In this document: positions 43,998 to 52,862 of the stretch, piece by piece
How the letters are laid out: each line of letters opens with the position of its first letter
Numbering within the stretch: the first letter of the stretch is position 1
Assembly: GCA_012960505.1 (NCBI GenBank)
Contig: DUBC01000033.1
Location: forward strand, 124,001-188,000
Origin: Verrucomicrobiales bacterium
Lineage (GTDB): Bacteria; Verrucomicrobiota; Verrucomicrobiia; Verrucomicrobiales; DEV007
Length of the DNA stretch: 64,000 nt
Reading direction: 5' to 3'
Notes under the pieces: model-generated
The model's input: only the letters and a program-made list of their open reading frames with translations
Told to the model about the DNA's origin: nothing
Database searches by the model: none
Made by a program: the position numbers and the translations under genes

Positions 43998-46265
43998 ATG
44001 AATCCTTTCCGCATTCTTATCATTGATGATGAAAGTCGGGCCGGTAAAGATGTCCAGAAGTCGCTTGTCCGGTTAGGCTATGCTGAACCTGAGATTGCGG
44101 AAAATGAGCGCGATGCTATGGAAATTGTGCGAAGAGCTGATCCTGATCTGGTGATCATGGATATTCAAATGGATGCGCCGATTAATGCAATGGCATTAGC
44201 TAAGAAGATTCGTTATGATTACGGGAAACCGATTATTTTCATTACAGCTTCAGCTGATGAAAATACAATCAAGAGAGCGGGTGAAATTGACCCTGAAGCT
44301 TATTTATTGAAGCCTTTTGATGAGAGTGAACTTAAATCCTCGGTCGCGATCGCAGTGTCGAGGAACCGATCAAGAGAGGCTCTGATGGATCGCGAGAAAC
44401 AATTTTTCAGCACGTTAAGCAGTATGGCTGATGCTTTAATTGCAACTGACATTGTTGGTAATATCACTTATATGAATCCTGTAGCTGAATCTTTAACGGA
44501 ATGGGAATTTGGTGATGCAAAGCACATGGTATTGCAAGATGTATTATCTATTAAGGATTCCAGCGGCAATAAGGTTCCGGCCCTTTCTCCAAGTTACCGA
44601 TCCAAGAATAAATCAAAGCGAACTTCTTATCTGACTAGGAAGGGTGGGGGCCGAGTTCTAATTGAAGATAATGCGGCTCCTCTCAAGGATCCTCAAGGCA
44701 GTTTAGTCGGCTTGGTAGTTGTTTTCCGTAAGGCGTTGAATGAGGATTCAAAAGGACTTAGTTCAGATCAAATAACGGATGATCCTATTCGGAATATAGT
44801 TGAAGGAATAGCGGATCCTCTTTTTGCGGTTGATAAGAATTGGGAAATTACATTTGTTAATCAGCGTGCCGTTGAGCTTTTTGACGCATTGGATGAGGGC
44901 ATTATTGGTAATAAATTTTGGCGAATGTTTTCAGAAGATGTTCGAGAAGACAATATCCATGATGTTTCGAGAGCCATGGCTCGTGGAGAAAGAGTTTCCT
45001 TCGAGTTTTATCATCAGGACAGTTCTTTTTGGTTTGAGCTTAACGCTTACCCCTTCGGTGGGGGATTATTGCTTCTCATGCGTGATATTACGGAGCGGAT
45101 TGAAGAGAATGAAAGTGCTTTGAGATTAGAAAAGTTGGAGAGTCTTAGCTTGTTAGCGCGCGGTTTTGCTCATGATTTTAATAACATATTGACTGTTATT
45201 CTGGGAAATTTATCTCTTGCTAATGTTAAATTGCCGAAAGGTGTTGAAGGGGATGAAGAAATTGGGAATGCCTTAAGTGCAACGCTTCGCGCACAGAACC
45301 GAGTGCAACAATTATTAACTTTTGCAAAGGGTGGATCTCCAATCCGACAGACAATTGATTTTGGGAAAGTTATTTCTGAAATTCTCGAGGAGCATGACCG
45401 TGACGACCAGATTCAGTATATGGTTGAAAATTCTGAAGACATTTGGAAAGTGGATGCGGACCCAGGTCAATTCCGTAGAGTGGTAGAAAACTTATTGCGT
45501 AATGCAGAGCAGGCTATGCCGGGAGGAGGGAAGATTGTTATAAATTTAATGAATGCTGGTGCTGATGGTTTTTCAAAGAGAAGTTTACCATCGTCGTTGG
45601 GACTGGATGAAGGTTTAGATTACGTGATACTTCAAGTCATTGATGATGGTCATGGGATTGATGATGAGTTACTTGGAAAAGTCTTTGAGCCTTATTTCAC
45701 ATCTAGGACCCAGGCCAATGCAACCGGTATAGGGCTGACCGTTTGTGAATCTATTACAAGAGCTCATAATGGAGGAATTGCTCTAGAGCCGAACTTGCCT
45801 TCTGGGACCAGAGTAGTCGTTGCTTTTCCCGCCTCAACCGACCAGGAATCAACATTTGAGAAGATTCCGTTAACAGATAAAATTAAATCTTCACCTAGTA
45901 TTTTGATATTAGAGGATGATTCTCTCATAAGGCAGTTGCTCGTTGCAAACTTAGAGAGGGAGGGATATGAAGTTACTGAGACTGAGGACGGAGTTGATAC
46001 TGTAGCTAGATATATTGAGAGATATCGATCGGGCAATCCCTATGATCTTGTGATCATGGACCTTTCCGTTCCAAAGGGGATGGGGGGAGCGAGAGCCATC
46101 AAAGAGATTTTGAATATCGACTCTGAAGTGAAGGCAATTGTATCCAGTGGTTATTCAGATGATCCGGCCATGGCGGATCCTAAAAGTTTTGGTTTTAGTG
46201 GAGTGTTGCCAAAGCCCTATCAGCCTAATGAATTGATTGCTTTGGTCCGTGGTATTCTTAAATGA
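43998..46265 (+). CDS. Hybrid histidine kinase (REC-PAS-PAS-HisKA-HATPase-REC)
   Basis: A 755-residue soluble hybrid kinase. The N-terminal receiver has Asp55 (LVIMDIQMDAP) and the conserved Lys in YLLKPFDESE. Two PAS domains (about 135-250 and 270-370) are followed by HisKA with phospho-acceptor His392 (ARGFAHDFNNILTVILGNL). The ATPase domain contains ENLLRNAEQAMP, IDDGHGID and a G-x-G region (GIGLTVCES). A C-terminal receiver has Asp688 (LVIMDLSVPKGMGG) and a KPYQ Lys. Without membrane spans it senses a cytoplasmic signal. ATG 43998 is preceded by AGGG. It probably works together with the degenerate sensor encoded just upstream. No DNA-binding response regulator is adjacent. Confidence 0.92.
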   Translation: MNPFRILIIDDESRAGKDVQKSLVRLGYAEPEIAENERDAMEIVRRADPDLVIMDIQMDAPINAMALAKKIRYDYGKPIIFITASADENTIKRAGEIDPEAYLLKPFDESELKSSVAIAVSRNRSREALMDREKQFFSTLSSMADALIATDIVGNITYMNPVAESLTEWEFGDAKHMVLQDVLSIKDSSGNKVPALSPSYRSKNKSKRTSYLTRKGGGRVLIEDNAAPLKDPQGSLVGLVVVFRKALNEDSKGLSSDQITDDPIRNIVEGIADPLFAVDKNWEITFVNQRAVELFDALDEGIIGNKFWRMFSEDVREDNIHDVSRAMARGERVSFEFYHQDSSFWFELNAYPFGGGLLLLMRDITERIEENESALRLEKLESLSLLARGFAHDFNNILTVILGNLSLANVKLPKGVEGDEEIGNALSATLRAQNRVQQLLTFAKGGSPIRQTIDFGKVISEILEEHDRDDQIQYMVENSEDIWKVDADPGQFRRVVENLLRNAEQAMPGGGKIVINLMNAGADGFSKRSLPSSLGLDEGLDYVILQVIDDGHGIDDELLGKVFEPYFTSRTQANATGIGLTVCESITRAHNGGIALEPNLPSGTRVVVAFPASTDQESTFEKIPLTDKIKSSPSILILEDDSLIRQLLVANLEREGYEVTETEDGVDTVARYIERYRSGNPYDLVIMDLSVPKGMGGARAIKEILNIDSEVKAIVSSGYSDDPAMADPKSFGFSGVLPKPYQPNELIALVRGILK

Positions 46266-46379
46266 AGTATTGATTATTGATTATTGATTGTGGATGGGCT
46301 CGGGCATTTGGTTGAATTTTTTGTTCAGACATGATAGATGTGCTCGACTTTTTTCATTATAAGTGTGAGGATATTATTT

Positions 46380-47201
46380 ATGAAAACGACACTATGCGCT
46401 CTTGGAGTGGCTCTAACATTGATACTTAATTGTTATTCTGAAACTTTTAAGCTTTGGCCTGAAGGAGAGGGAGGGACAGGTGCAGACGGCGTTACTCTTA
46501 CACTTCACCGGGCCAAAACAGAAACAAAGGAAGTAAAAACTTCAGCTGTCATCATTTGTCCAGGAGGTGGATATGGTATGTGTGTGATGTCTTACGAGGG
46601 CAATGATGTGGGAAAATGGTTCGCTCAAAAAGGCGTTAGCGCTTTCGTTCTTAAGTACCGAGTATCTCCTCATCGGCATCCTTTGCCTGGTAACGATGTC
46701 CGTAAAGCAATTAGCCGAATCAGGACTAATGCATCATCGTATCAGATTGATCCTAAAAAGATAGGAGTCATGGGATTTTCAGCAGGCGGTCACCTTGCCG
46801 CGACTGCAGGAACTCAGTTTTCCAATGAATTAGAAAGGCCAGACTTTATGATTCTTGCATATCCAGTAATTTCGATGGCTAAAGGTGTGACGCATGAAGG
46901 TTCCAAAATGAATCTATTGGGGAAGAATGCAGGTAAAGAATTGTTGGAAAAGATGTCCTTAGAGAATCAAGTGACTGCGGAGGTCCCTCCAGCATTTATT
47001 TTTCACACTGATCAAGATAGACCAGTCCCAGCAGAAAATTCTTTACGCTTTGTGTCTTCCTTAAGAAGGGCAGGTGTGGGGTGTGAATTCCATCTTTTTC
47101 GAGAAGGGGGGCATGGAGTCGGTTTGGGCCGTCATAAGGGATCAAAGAAATGGCCGGATTTACTTGAGGATTGGTTGAGAAGATCTGGTTATACCAATTG
47201 A
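46380..47201 (+). CDS. Secreted alpha/beta hydrolase (acetyl-xylan-esterase-like)
   Basis: An exported alpha/beta-hydrolase of 273 residues from ATG 46380, with signal peptide KTTLCALGVALTLILNCYSE. The nucleophile elbow is GFSAGGH (Ser134); a late His245 (EGGHGVGLGR) and an Asp in HTDQDRPVP complete the triad. An N-terminal oxyanion-like stretch is VIICPGGGYGMCVMSYEG, typical of esterases acting on acetylated carbohydrates. A true substrate is not shown. The start is backed by GAGGA at about 46366, one of few clear ribosome sites in the window; an upstream start at 46338 is less likely. Confidence 0.88.
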   Translation: MKTTLCALGVALTLILNCYSETFKLWPEGEGGTGADGVTLTLHRAKTETKEVKTSAVIICPGGGYGMCVMSYEGNDVGKWFAQKGVSAFVLKYRVSPHRHPLPGNDVRKAISRIRTNASSYQIDPKKIGVMGFSAGGHLAATAGTQFSNELERPDFMILAYPVISMAKGVTHEGSKMNLLGKNAGKELLEKMSLENQVTAEVPPAFIFHTDQDRPVPAENSLRFVSSLRRAGVGCEFHLFREGGHGVGLGRHKGSKKWPDLLEDWLRRSGYTN

Positions 47202-47334
47202 TAAAGAATATAGGAAAAGATTTAAAATTTTTGAAATTAATCTCTTAAATGAAAATTTATTGGACTAGACGTATAAATTATTTGTATCGAAGGCCTTATC
47301 ATATTACCGATTCATCAGATTTTTAAGACTCATT

Positions 47335-47703
47335 ATGAAAAAATACCAATTATTTGTTTCCTGTACTTTGACGCTGTTAATGGGTTCATGTGTCAGCAAC
47401 AAGATTAATGAAGCTGGCCCTGTTGTCTCTCCTGCTAATCGTCCGGCTCCCCCCTTACCCCAACCACAGGACGGTTCATTTATTGTCCGACCAGAAGGAA
47501 CGAGCAAAGTTAAATTATCTAAAACTGTTCAATTGCAAGCTTCAGCTGCTGCTGAGCGTGAAGTTATCAGGCGCCAACAGGCGGCTAAGGATGCTGATAC
47601 TGAGGTGCAGAATGCTATCCAAGATTTAAAAGAGGGATCACTGAATGATGCTCGATTAAAATTAAGGAAGGCCGTGCAAAAATATCCAAAGACTGGAACG
47701 TAG
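47335..47703 (+). CDS. Small lipoprotein of unknown function
   Basis: A 122-residue protein with a typical lipobox (LLMGSC, Cys19), so probably lipid-anchored. A Pro-rich, low-complexity stretch follows, then a helical charged region (about 60-115) ending LKLRKAVQKYPKTG, which recalls the start of a TPR-like repeat. The C-terminus may be short because the reading frame stops in what looks like a longer repeat. It is flanked by unrelated genes, with the minus-strand fused redox gene converging on it. Confidence 0.7.
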   Translation: MKKYQLFVSCTLTLLMGSCVSNKINEAGPVVSPANRPAPPLPQPQDGSFIVRPEGTSKVKLSKTVQLQASAAAEREVIRRQQAAKDADTEVQNAIQDLKEGSLNDARLKLRKAVQKYPKTGT

Positions 47704-47742
47704 GACGAGTTGTCCGTTACTTTGGTGGGGATTATTCACAGT

Positions 47743-50700
47743 TTAACTTTTAGGCATTTTGTGAATTGAGTTGTGTATTTCGCCTTCGAATTTTTCTCCG
47801 TCAGCGCTAGACAAATTGTAACGGATGGCCATTCCCCAAGTTGGTTTTAAGTCGGGGATAAGCAAACGTATATGTTTCTTATCTGCAGATAGAACTGCTT
47901 TTTTCACAGTCAGTTTACGTTGGTTATAATGTCTTGATCCATAATTTTGAGTTCTCTTAAGATTCCAAACTTCTACCTGATAGGATCCTGTGTTCTGAGA
48001 TTGAGTGTCATCAAGTTTTGTTGTGAATTCTATTTCTATACCATCCTTCTTGGCTTTTAGTTGGATTGGTAGTTTGGGTGTATTTCCTGTATAGCGTATT
48101 CTGTAGAAACCACCATCTCCTCTCTTACTTCCTGCCCAAGCAAACATTCCTGTAGCATAAAGTTGTCCGTTCTCTGGATGGAACCTTCCTCGCATGATTC
48201 CAGTTGGGAAATCTAATCCTAAAGAAATCATTCCGCCCTGCGCCTGACCTTCTATTTTTTCGTGAGGAACTAAGAAAATTTTTCCGGTCCCGTAACTTAA
48301 GTTGAGCAATTTTCCATTTAAGGCTCCCCACCCAGCATTTTCTGGCACCCACATCAGTTCTCCTGGGCTCCGATCAAAATTATTGGTTATCCAGCAAAGC
48401 GGCTGTTCCATTGCGCTGTCGCTGTTATCCGTGACATCATGATAGCCGAACATATTTCCGTAGAAGCCACCTTCTTTGACATAATTAATTCTGTTCTTTG
48501 GATTCCAGTGTCCTTCCTGATCAGTAACGATAAATGTTCCGTCAGGATTGAGGCAGACTCCGTTAGCTGCACGGAAACCGTTAGCTATGATTTTGGAATT
48601 ACCTCCATCAGAGCTCACTTTAATTAATGTTCCATGATGTGGTACCAGCGCTGTTTTTGCATGCCTCGCAGATTTTGCATAATAGAAGTTCCCTTCTTCG
48701 TCTGTTTGAAGACCCATTGCAAATTCGTGAAAGTGTTCAGTGACCTGATGATCATTATTAAAGCTCTCGACGAAATCTATTTCGTTGTCACCGTTTAAGT
48801 CATGGAGTTTTGCTATCTGGTCTCGGCACGTTACGAATATTTTACCGTCTACAATTCTCACGCCTAAGGGCTGAAATAATCCCGTGGCGATCCTTTGCCA
48901 TTTGTGTTTCCCGAACTTTTTATCGATACCGTCAACGATATATACATCACCTAGCCAGGTGGCGACAGCTGCACGTTTTCCATCCGCAAAGAAATCAAAA
49001 CCTCCGACCCTCATCCATGAGTTCCATGGATTATTAAGTGGCAGAGTAATTTCGTCGACTTCAAAAGATGCTGAGGATCCTCCATTTTTCCCCTCTGTCG
49101 TGACCATTGTTGGCCATCGCTTTGAACTTCCCTGAGTAAGTGGCGATAAGGCGATCGGTGGTCCGCTATTAGCAAGATGTTCATCTAAAGATTTTTGATC
49201 AACTGCCGCAATTAGAATTTTGATTCGGGCCGGGGTCGAAGCCGCAGGAATCTCAAGAACGTTTAAACCATTGGCGTCGGTTTTTATATTAGTGCCTTTG
49301 GCTCCTATCGTTGCAACGGCTTTGTCCTTTGGTGCGATACGTAAGCGGATAGGGTCTGTAGATTTTCCTAATTCTAAGGTTCGGGTAAAAATAGTTTTTT
49401 CTCCTAGGATTTCATAACCCGGAAGCTCGTGTACTTCTGTGCTACCGATAGTGTATTTAATGATGGCTCTTCCCCCGTGCAGATAGATTCCTTTATAATG
49501 AGTCCACTTCTTGGGGAGGGGGCCGTAAGGTTTTCCGTCTCGGCCAAGGAATCGAGGATCCTTGAAGGTTCCGTCAGATGGCTTGCCGACACCTGGGCCG
49601 ACAGGGTTTTCGAAAACCTTTTCTCCGACTAGTGATGCGTGACTACCGTGGGATTGATCAAATGCAATGCCTCTCCAATCGATGTATTTGTCACCTTCCC
49701 AGGCAGATGCGACACGCATTGTGTCATGATCGTAAAGGATCCATTTATTTCCTCGAGCAATTCCGCCTGGTCCTTCGTCTAGGCGAACTGCAATACCTTT
49801 GTATGCGATATTGCCTGATCCTACCTGTATGGTCCAGAACTGCACAGGACCGTAATTCATTTTTTTCCATTTTGGTTCTCCCGAACCAAAAAGTTTTGGA
49901 CTTTGAGGTCCTAAATCAAGGCCACGTGGTAATGAATTTACGTATGCTTCGTCCACATTAACCAACTGTGAAGGATTCTTTTTTCTTATGAAGGTTTCGC
50001 GGATGTAATGAATAACATCCCATTTCTGTTGGGGGGTCATCCATGGTTGGGCGACCATTTGATTGAAGCCTTTGGTGAGCGTTGAGTACATGGACAAGGG
50101 ATCCTTTCCGTTCTTGAATTCCCCCTTATGAAATCGGAGAGCCGTTGGTAGTGTTCCTTCAACCTTATCGGTGCCATGACACGTGATGCACAATCCGTTG
50201 TATATCCTGGCACCTCTGTCCAGACTGTTATGATCCCAGGCATTTACAATTTGTGAATGATCAGCATCTCCTAGTTCTGAAACACTGATTTCTGATATCA
50301 TAATTTGATCGTTGTTTGTAGTGATAGAAGCGTGCCATGCGACAAATCCATTAATTAGCGAAGGTTTCCCTTCTTGAATTATTTTCTCGGGCTGAGTCGA
50401 ATTTGGAGGAAGCCAATTAAAATCAGGGGTATTTGTTTCAGCGACTCTATTGGAAACTGCGAGTAAGGATTCTTTTTCATCTAATCCTCTTTTCCAGTAT
50501 CTTAAGTTACTAATTGTTCCTTCTAGGTCACCACCAAAGTCGGCCGTGCAAGTGCCGATTTGAAACAAAGCCTTGGGGGGATCATTTGCGGTGAATGACT
50601 TGTTTTCAGAAATTCTTTTCCCATCAAGATAAAGGCTGGATTTCCCAGAACGCGTGACGAGTGCCGCTTCATGCCATTTTCCATCATTGACTTTATTGGC

Positions 50701-51243
50701 GCCGGCAATCATTCCTTTCCATCCGATATCATAAATTAGTCGACCTTTTCTTATATAAAGGGCCTTTCCGTTCTTTAACCACTTTTCCCCTGGCACTGCT
50801 TTAGAGAACAATGTGCCATCGCCTTTGGCTTTGAATTTAACATAAGCAGTGAAGTCTTTACCCATATCGAAAGGATTCTTTGATTGTTTTGGGCTAGAGA
50901 TAAACAAGCTCTTTCCTTCATTCTCGCTGCTTTTTGCCTTTCCAGCTTCCCCATATTCTTTGATCTCAGTTAACGGTTTTCCATTGATCCATCCCTTTAT
51001 TTTACCGCGTTCACCCTCTTTCTGGCTTGCTCCGATTTCGATAGTTCCCTGAGACCCTTGTTGGACAGGAAAAGAAATTGCAGCTCCTGGTGCGGCACTA
51101 ATGGAAATGATTCCACTCTTATTTGACTGATACTTTGCTTTAAGATGAAAGTTTGCTATAGGCTTTTCACTTTTCCATAATTCGGCGGACTGAGCATATG
51201 AGCCAATGGAAAATATTAAGGCAAGAGAAATGAAAATACGCAT
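47743..51243 (-). CDS. Secreted LamG / cytochrome c / propeller fusion protein
   Basis: A 1166-residue exported protein with signal MRIFISLALIFSIGSYAQSA. The order of regions is: a LamG/concanavalin-like domain (about 105-260, with WHEAALVTRSGKSSLYLDGK), a cytochrome c domain with CITCH (Cys352, Cys355, His356), and a domain with YDHDTMRVASAWEGD (similar to DUF6797, named from memory). A beta-propeller domain follows, like those of sugar dehydrogenases (about 750-1040), then a small beta domain. The neighbouring genes contain the same last two domains separately. It should carry electrons from a substrate at the propeller to its haem; the substrate is unknown. It lies 138 bases after the split counterpart, with its own palindromic upstream region. 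Confidence 0.88.
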   Translation of the reverse strand: MRIFISLALIFSIGSYAQSAELWKSEKPIANFHLKAKYQSNKSGIISISAAPGAAISFPVQQGSQGTIEIGASQKEGERGKIKGWINGKPLTEIKEYGEAGKAKSSENEGKSLFISSPKQSKNPFDMGKDFTAYVKFKAKGDGTLFSKAVPGEKWLKNGKALYIRKGRLIYDIGWKGMIAGANKVNDGKWHEAALVTRSGKSSLYLDGKRISENKSFTANDPPKALFQIGTCTADFGGDLEGTISNLRYWKRGLDEKESLLAVSNRVAETNTPDFNWLPPNSTQPEKIIQEGKPSLINGFVAWHASITTNNDQIMISEISVSELGDADHSQIVNAWDHNSLDRGARIYNGLCITCHGTDKVEGTLPTALRFHKGEFKNGKDPLSMYSTLTKGFNQMVAQPWMTPQQKWDVIHYIRETFIRKKNPSQLVNVDEAYVNSLPRGLDLGPQSPKLFGSGEPKWKKMNYGPVQFWTIQVGSGNIAYKGIAVRLDEGPGGIARGNKWILYDHDTMRVASAWEGDKYIDWRGIAFDQSHGSHASLVGEKVFENPVGPGVGKPSDGTFKDPRFLGRDGKPYGPLPKKWTHYKGIYLHGGRAIIKYTIGSTEVHELPGYEILGEKTIFTRTLELGKSTDPIRLRIAPKDKAVATIGAKGTNIKTDANGLNVLEIPAASTPARIKILIAAVDQKSLDEHLANSGPPIALSPLTQGSSKRWPTMVTTEGKNGGSSASFEVDEITLPLNNPWNSWMRVGGFDFFADGKRAAVATWLGDVYIVDGIDKKFGKHKWQRIATGLFQPLGVRIVDGKIFVTCRDQIAKLHDLNGDNEIDFVESFNNDHQVTEHFHEFAMGLQTDEEGNFYYAKSARHAKTALVPHHGTLIKVSSDGGNSKIIANGFRAANGVCLNPDGTFIVTDQEGHWNPKNRINYVKEGGFYGNMFGYHDVTDNSDSAMEQPLCWITNNFDRSPGELMWVPENAGWGALNGKLLNLSYGTGKIFLVPHEKIEGQAQGGMISLGLDFPTGIMRGRFHPENGQLYATGMFAWAGSKRGDGGFYRIRYTGNTPKLPIQLKAKKDGIEIEFTTKLDDTQSQNTGSYQVEVWNLKRTQNYGSRHYNQRKLTVKKAVLSADKKHIRLLIPDLKPTWGMAIRYNLSSADGEKFEGEIHNSIHKMPKS

Positions 51244-51311
51244 TCAATTATCATACCATTGTAACCTTCATCGGTAGAGCAAAAAATAACTAGTATTTAC
51301 CTAAGATGCGA

Positions 51312-51344
51312 GAGGTCATAACCTCCGTATGCGAATCACGTGAT
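51312..51344. promoter_or_regulatory. Palindromes upstream of the fused redox gene
   Basis: GAGGT-CATA-ACCTC (51312-51325) and the perfect palindrome ATCACGTGAT (51335-51344) lie in the 138-base gap before the 1166-residue gene. They are 9 bases apart. Such closely placed dyads look like a regulator-binding region, but no regulator can be named. Confidence 0.35.
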
Positions 51345-51381
51345 GTGCTTCTAAGGTTACTAGTAGGATCTGCTAGTGGTC

Positions 51382-52845
51382 TTAATTTTCAGGAATTTCG
51401 TTTAGAGTATAATATCCTACCTGATGCAAAAGTGCTTTTCCTTCAACGTTTTTGATGCCGGGAAGGTTCAGTTCATGCACATTTCCTTTAACTAGTCCTT
51501 CTATTTTCAAGTAAACGCTCTTTTTGTCCTGTGAAACTGATGCTGATTTAATTGTAGGGTTGCTCTTATCTACGACGGGGCTGCCGTATCCACTTTGATA
51601 TATGTAAGTGTATGAATCCATCTTGTAACTTGCTATGTCGGAGCCTGATTTTTCTTCAATAAGTTCAGTGAAAATAACTTCAAACCCATCAGGTTTGGCT
51701 TTCATTTGTAGGACTTCGAATGGTTTCTTGCCATTAAAATGACACCTTTCAAGAGCAAAACGCTTTCCCCCTCTTGCTCCCCAACCGCGATCAGTTCCCC
51801 CAACAAACATGCTGCCGTCAGGTCCGAGCCGCACAGCGACATTGCCTGACTTGAACTTGCCGCGGAATGGAAACGCGGCTCCCTGATAGACTCCATTCAC
51901 TTTTTCGAGTGCTACTCTCAACACTGTTGACATTGTCTGTTCCCCAATAAATAACTGGTTAGTGAAAGGGCCAAATTTTCCCGACGTATCACATGCGATG
52001 CCGGTCGGTGAGTTACTGAGTTTGCCATGAGGGAACATTGCTGCTGGTGGAACAAGCTCTGGAATCTTTGCTCTTTCTGTTGATAATCTGCTTCCGCTTT
52101 TAGGATCCTCAGGCCTTTTTCCAATGGCATCTGTTAATTCATAATATTTGTTGCCGGTCGGGTTCCCAACAAATCCTCCGACAGGTAACGGTTTGATTGA
52201 ACTTGTACCGTTCCACAGGCCTTGGTTGTCACAATAGAACATATCCCCGAGATGGTTCTGACCAATTCCTCCCGGAGAACGTATTCCACTTGTTGTAGGA
52301 AGCATTTTTCCGTCAGGGGTCACTCGCACGCACCAGCCTCTGAAATCAGAGCTTGCACCGCCTGATCCTGTCAGACATAGAACGACCCATATATTACCGT
52401 CCGGGTCATGCCTAGAGCCAAAAGCATATTCATGATAATCTCCGTTAACTCCCCATGCCGAGGAAACGCTTTCGAAAATATCTGCTCTAAAATCACCATC
52501 TTCATCTTTCATTCTGGTGACCTCAGGTCTTTGTGTGGCGTATAGCCAACCGTCTTTCCATGCTAATCCCAAAACCTCATGCAAACCGATTGCCCAAGGA
52601 ATCCATTTGTCATCTCCTGGATCATCCGTGTATGCTCCCTCGACGACATAAATGTCACCGCGACGAGAACTCACGGCTATGCGCTTTCCAGGCAAGACCT
52701 CGATCCCTCCCACTTCTAGGACGATATTATCTGGGATTGGGATTTCAACGATCGGATAATGATCGGATTCTTCTTGGGGATTTTGCGAAAGTGCTAACGA
52801 GCTTACTGAAATAGTAATTAATAATGAGCAGATTATTTTTTTCAT
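51382..52845 (-). CDS. Secreted beta-propeller protein (sugar-dehydrogenase-like)
   Basis: A 487-residue exported protein from ATG 52845 (signal MKKIICSLLITISVSSLALS). A beta-propeller begins LEVGGIEVLPGKRIAVSSRR and contains GDIYVVEGAY, WKDGWLYATQR and DPDGNIWVVLCLTG, close in order to the propeller of the 1166-residue gene. The C-terminal part (about 390-480) matches the small domain at the end of that protein: AKPDGFEVIFTELIEE against KKDGIEIEFTTKLDD. It has no haem or copper domain itself; the gene 17 bases upstream supplies a copper domain. Confidence 0.85.
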   Translation of the reverse strand: MKKIICSLLITISVSSLALSQNPQEESDHYPIVEIPIPDNIVLEVGGIEVLPGKRIAVSSRRGDIYVVEGAYTDDPGDDKWIPWAIGLHEVLGLAWKDGWLYATQRPEVTRMKDEDGDFRADIFESVSSAWGVNGDYHEYAFGSRHDPDGNIWVVLCLTGSGGASSDFRGWCVRVTPDGKMLPTTSGIRSPGGIGQNHLGDMFYCDNQGLWNGTSSIKPLPVGGFVGNPTGNKYYELTDAIGKRPEDPKSGSRLSTERAKIPELVPPAAMFPHGKLSNSPTGIACDTSGKFGPFTNQLFIGEQTMSTVLRVALEKVNGVYQGAAFPFRGKFKSGNVAVRLGPDGSMFVGGTDRGWGARGGKRFALERCHFNGKKPFEVLQMKAKPDGFEVIFTELIEEKSGSDIASYKMDSYTYIYQSGYGSPVVDKSNPTIKSASVSQDKKSVYLKIEGLVKGNVHELNLPGIKNVEGKALLHQVGYYTLNEIPEN

Positions 52846-52862
52846 AAAGACGGTATGATTTT

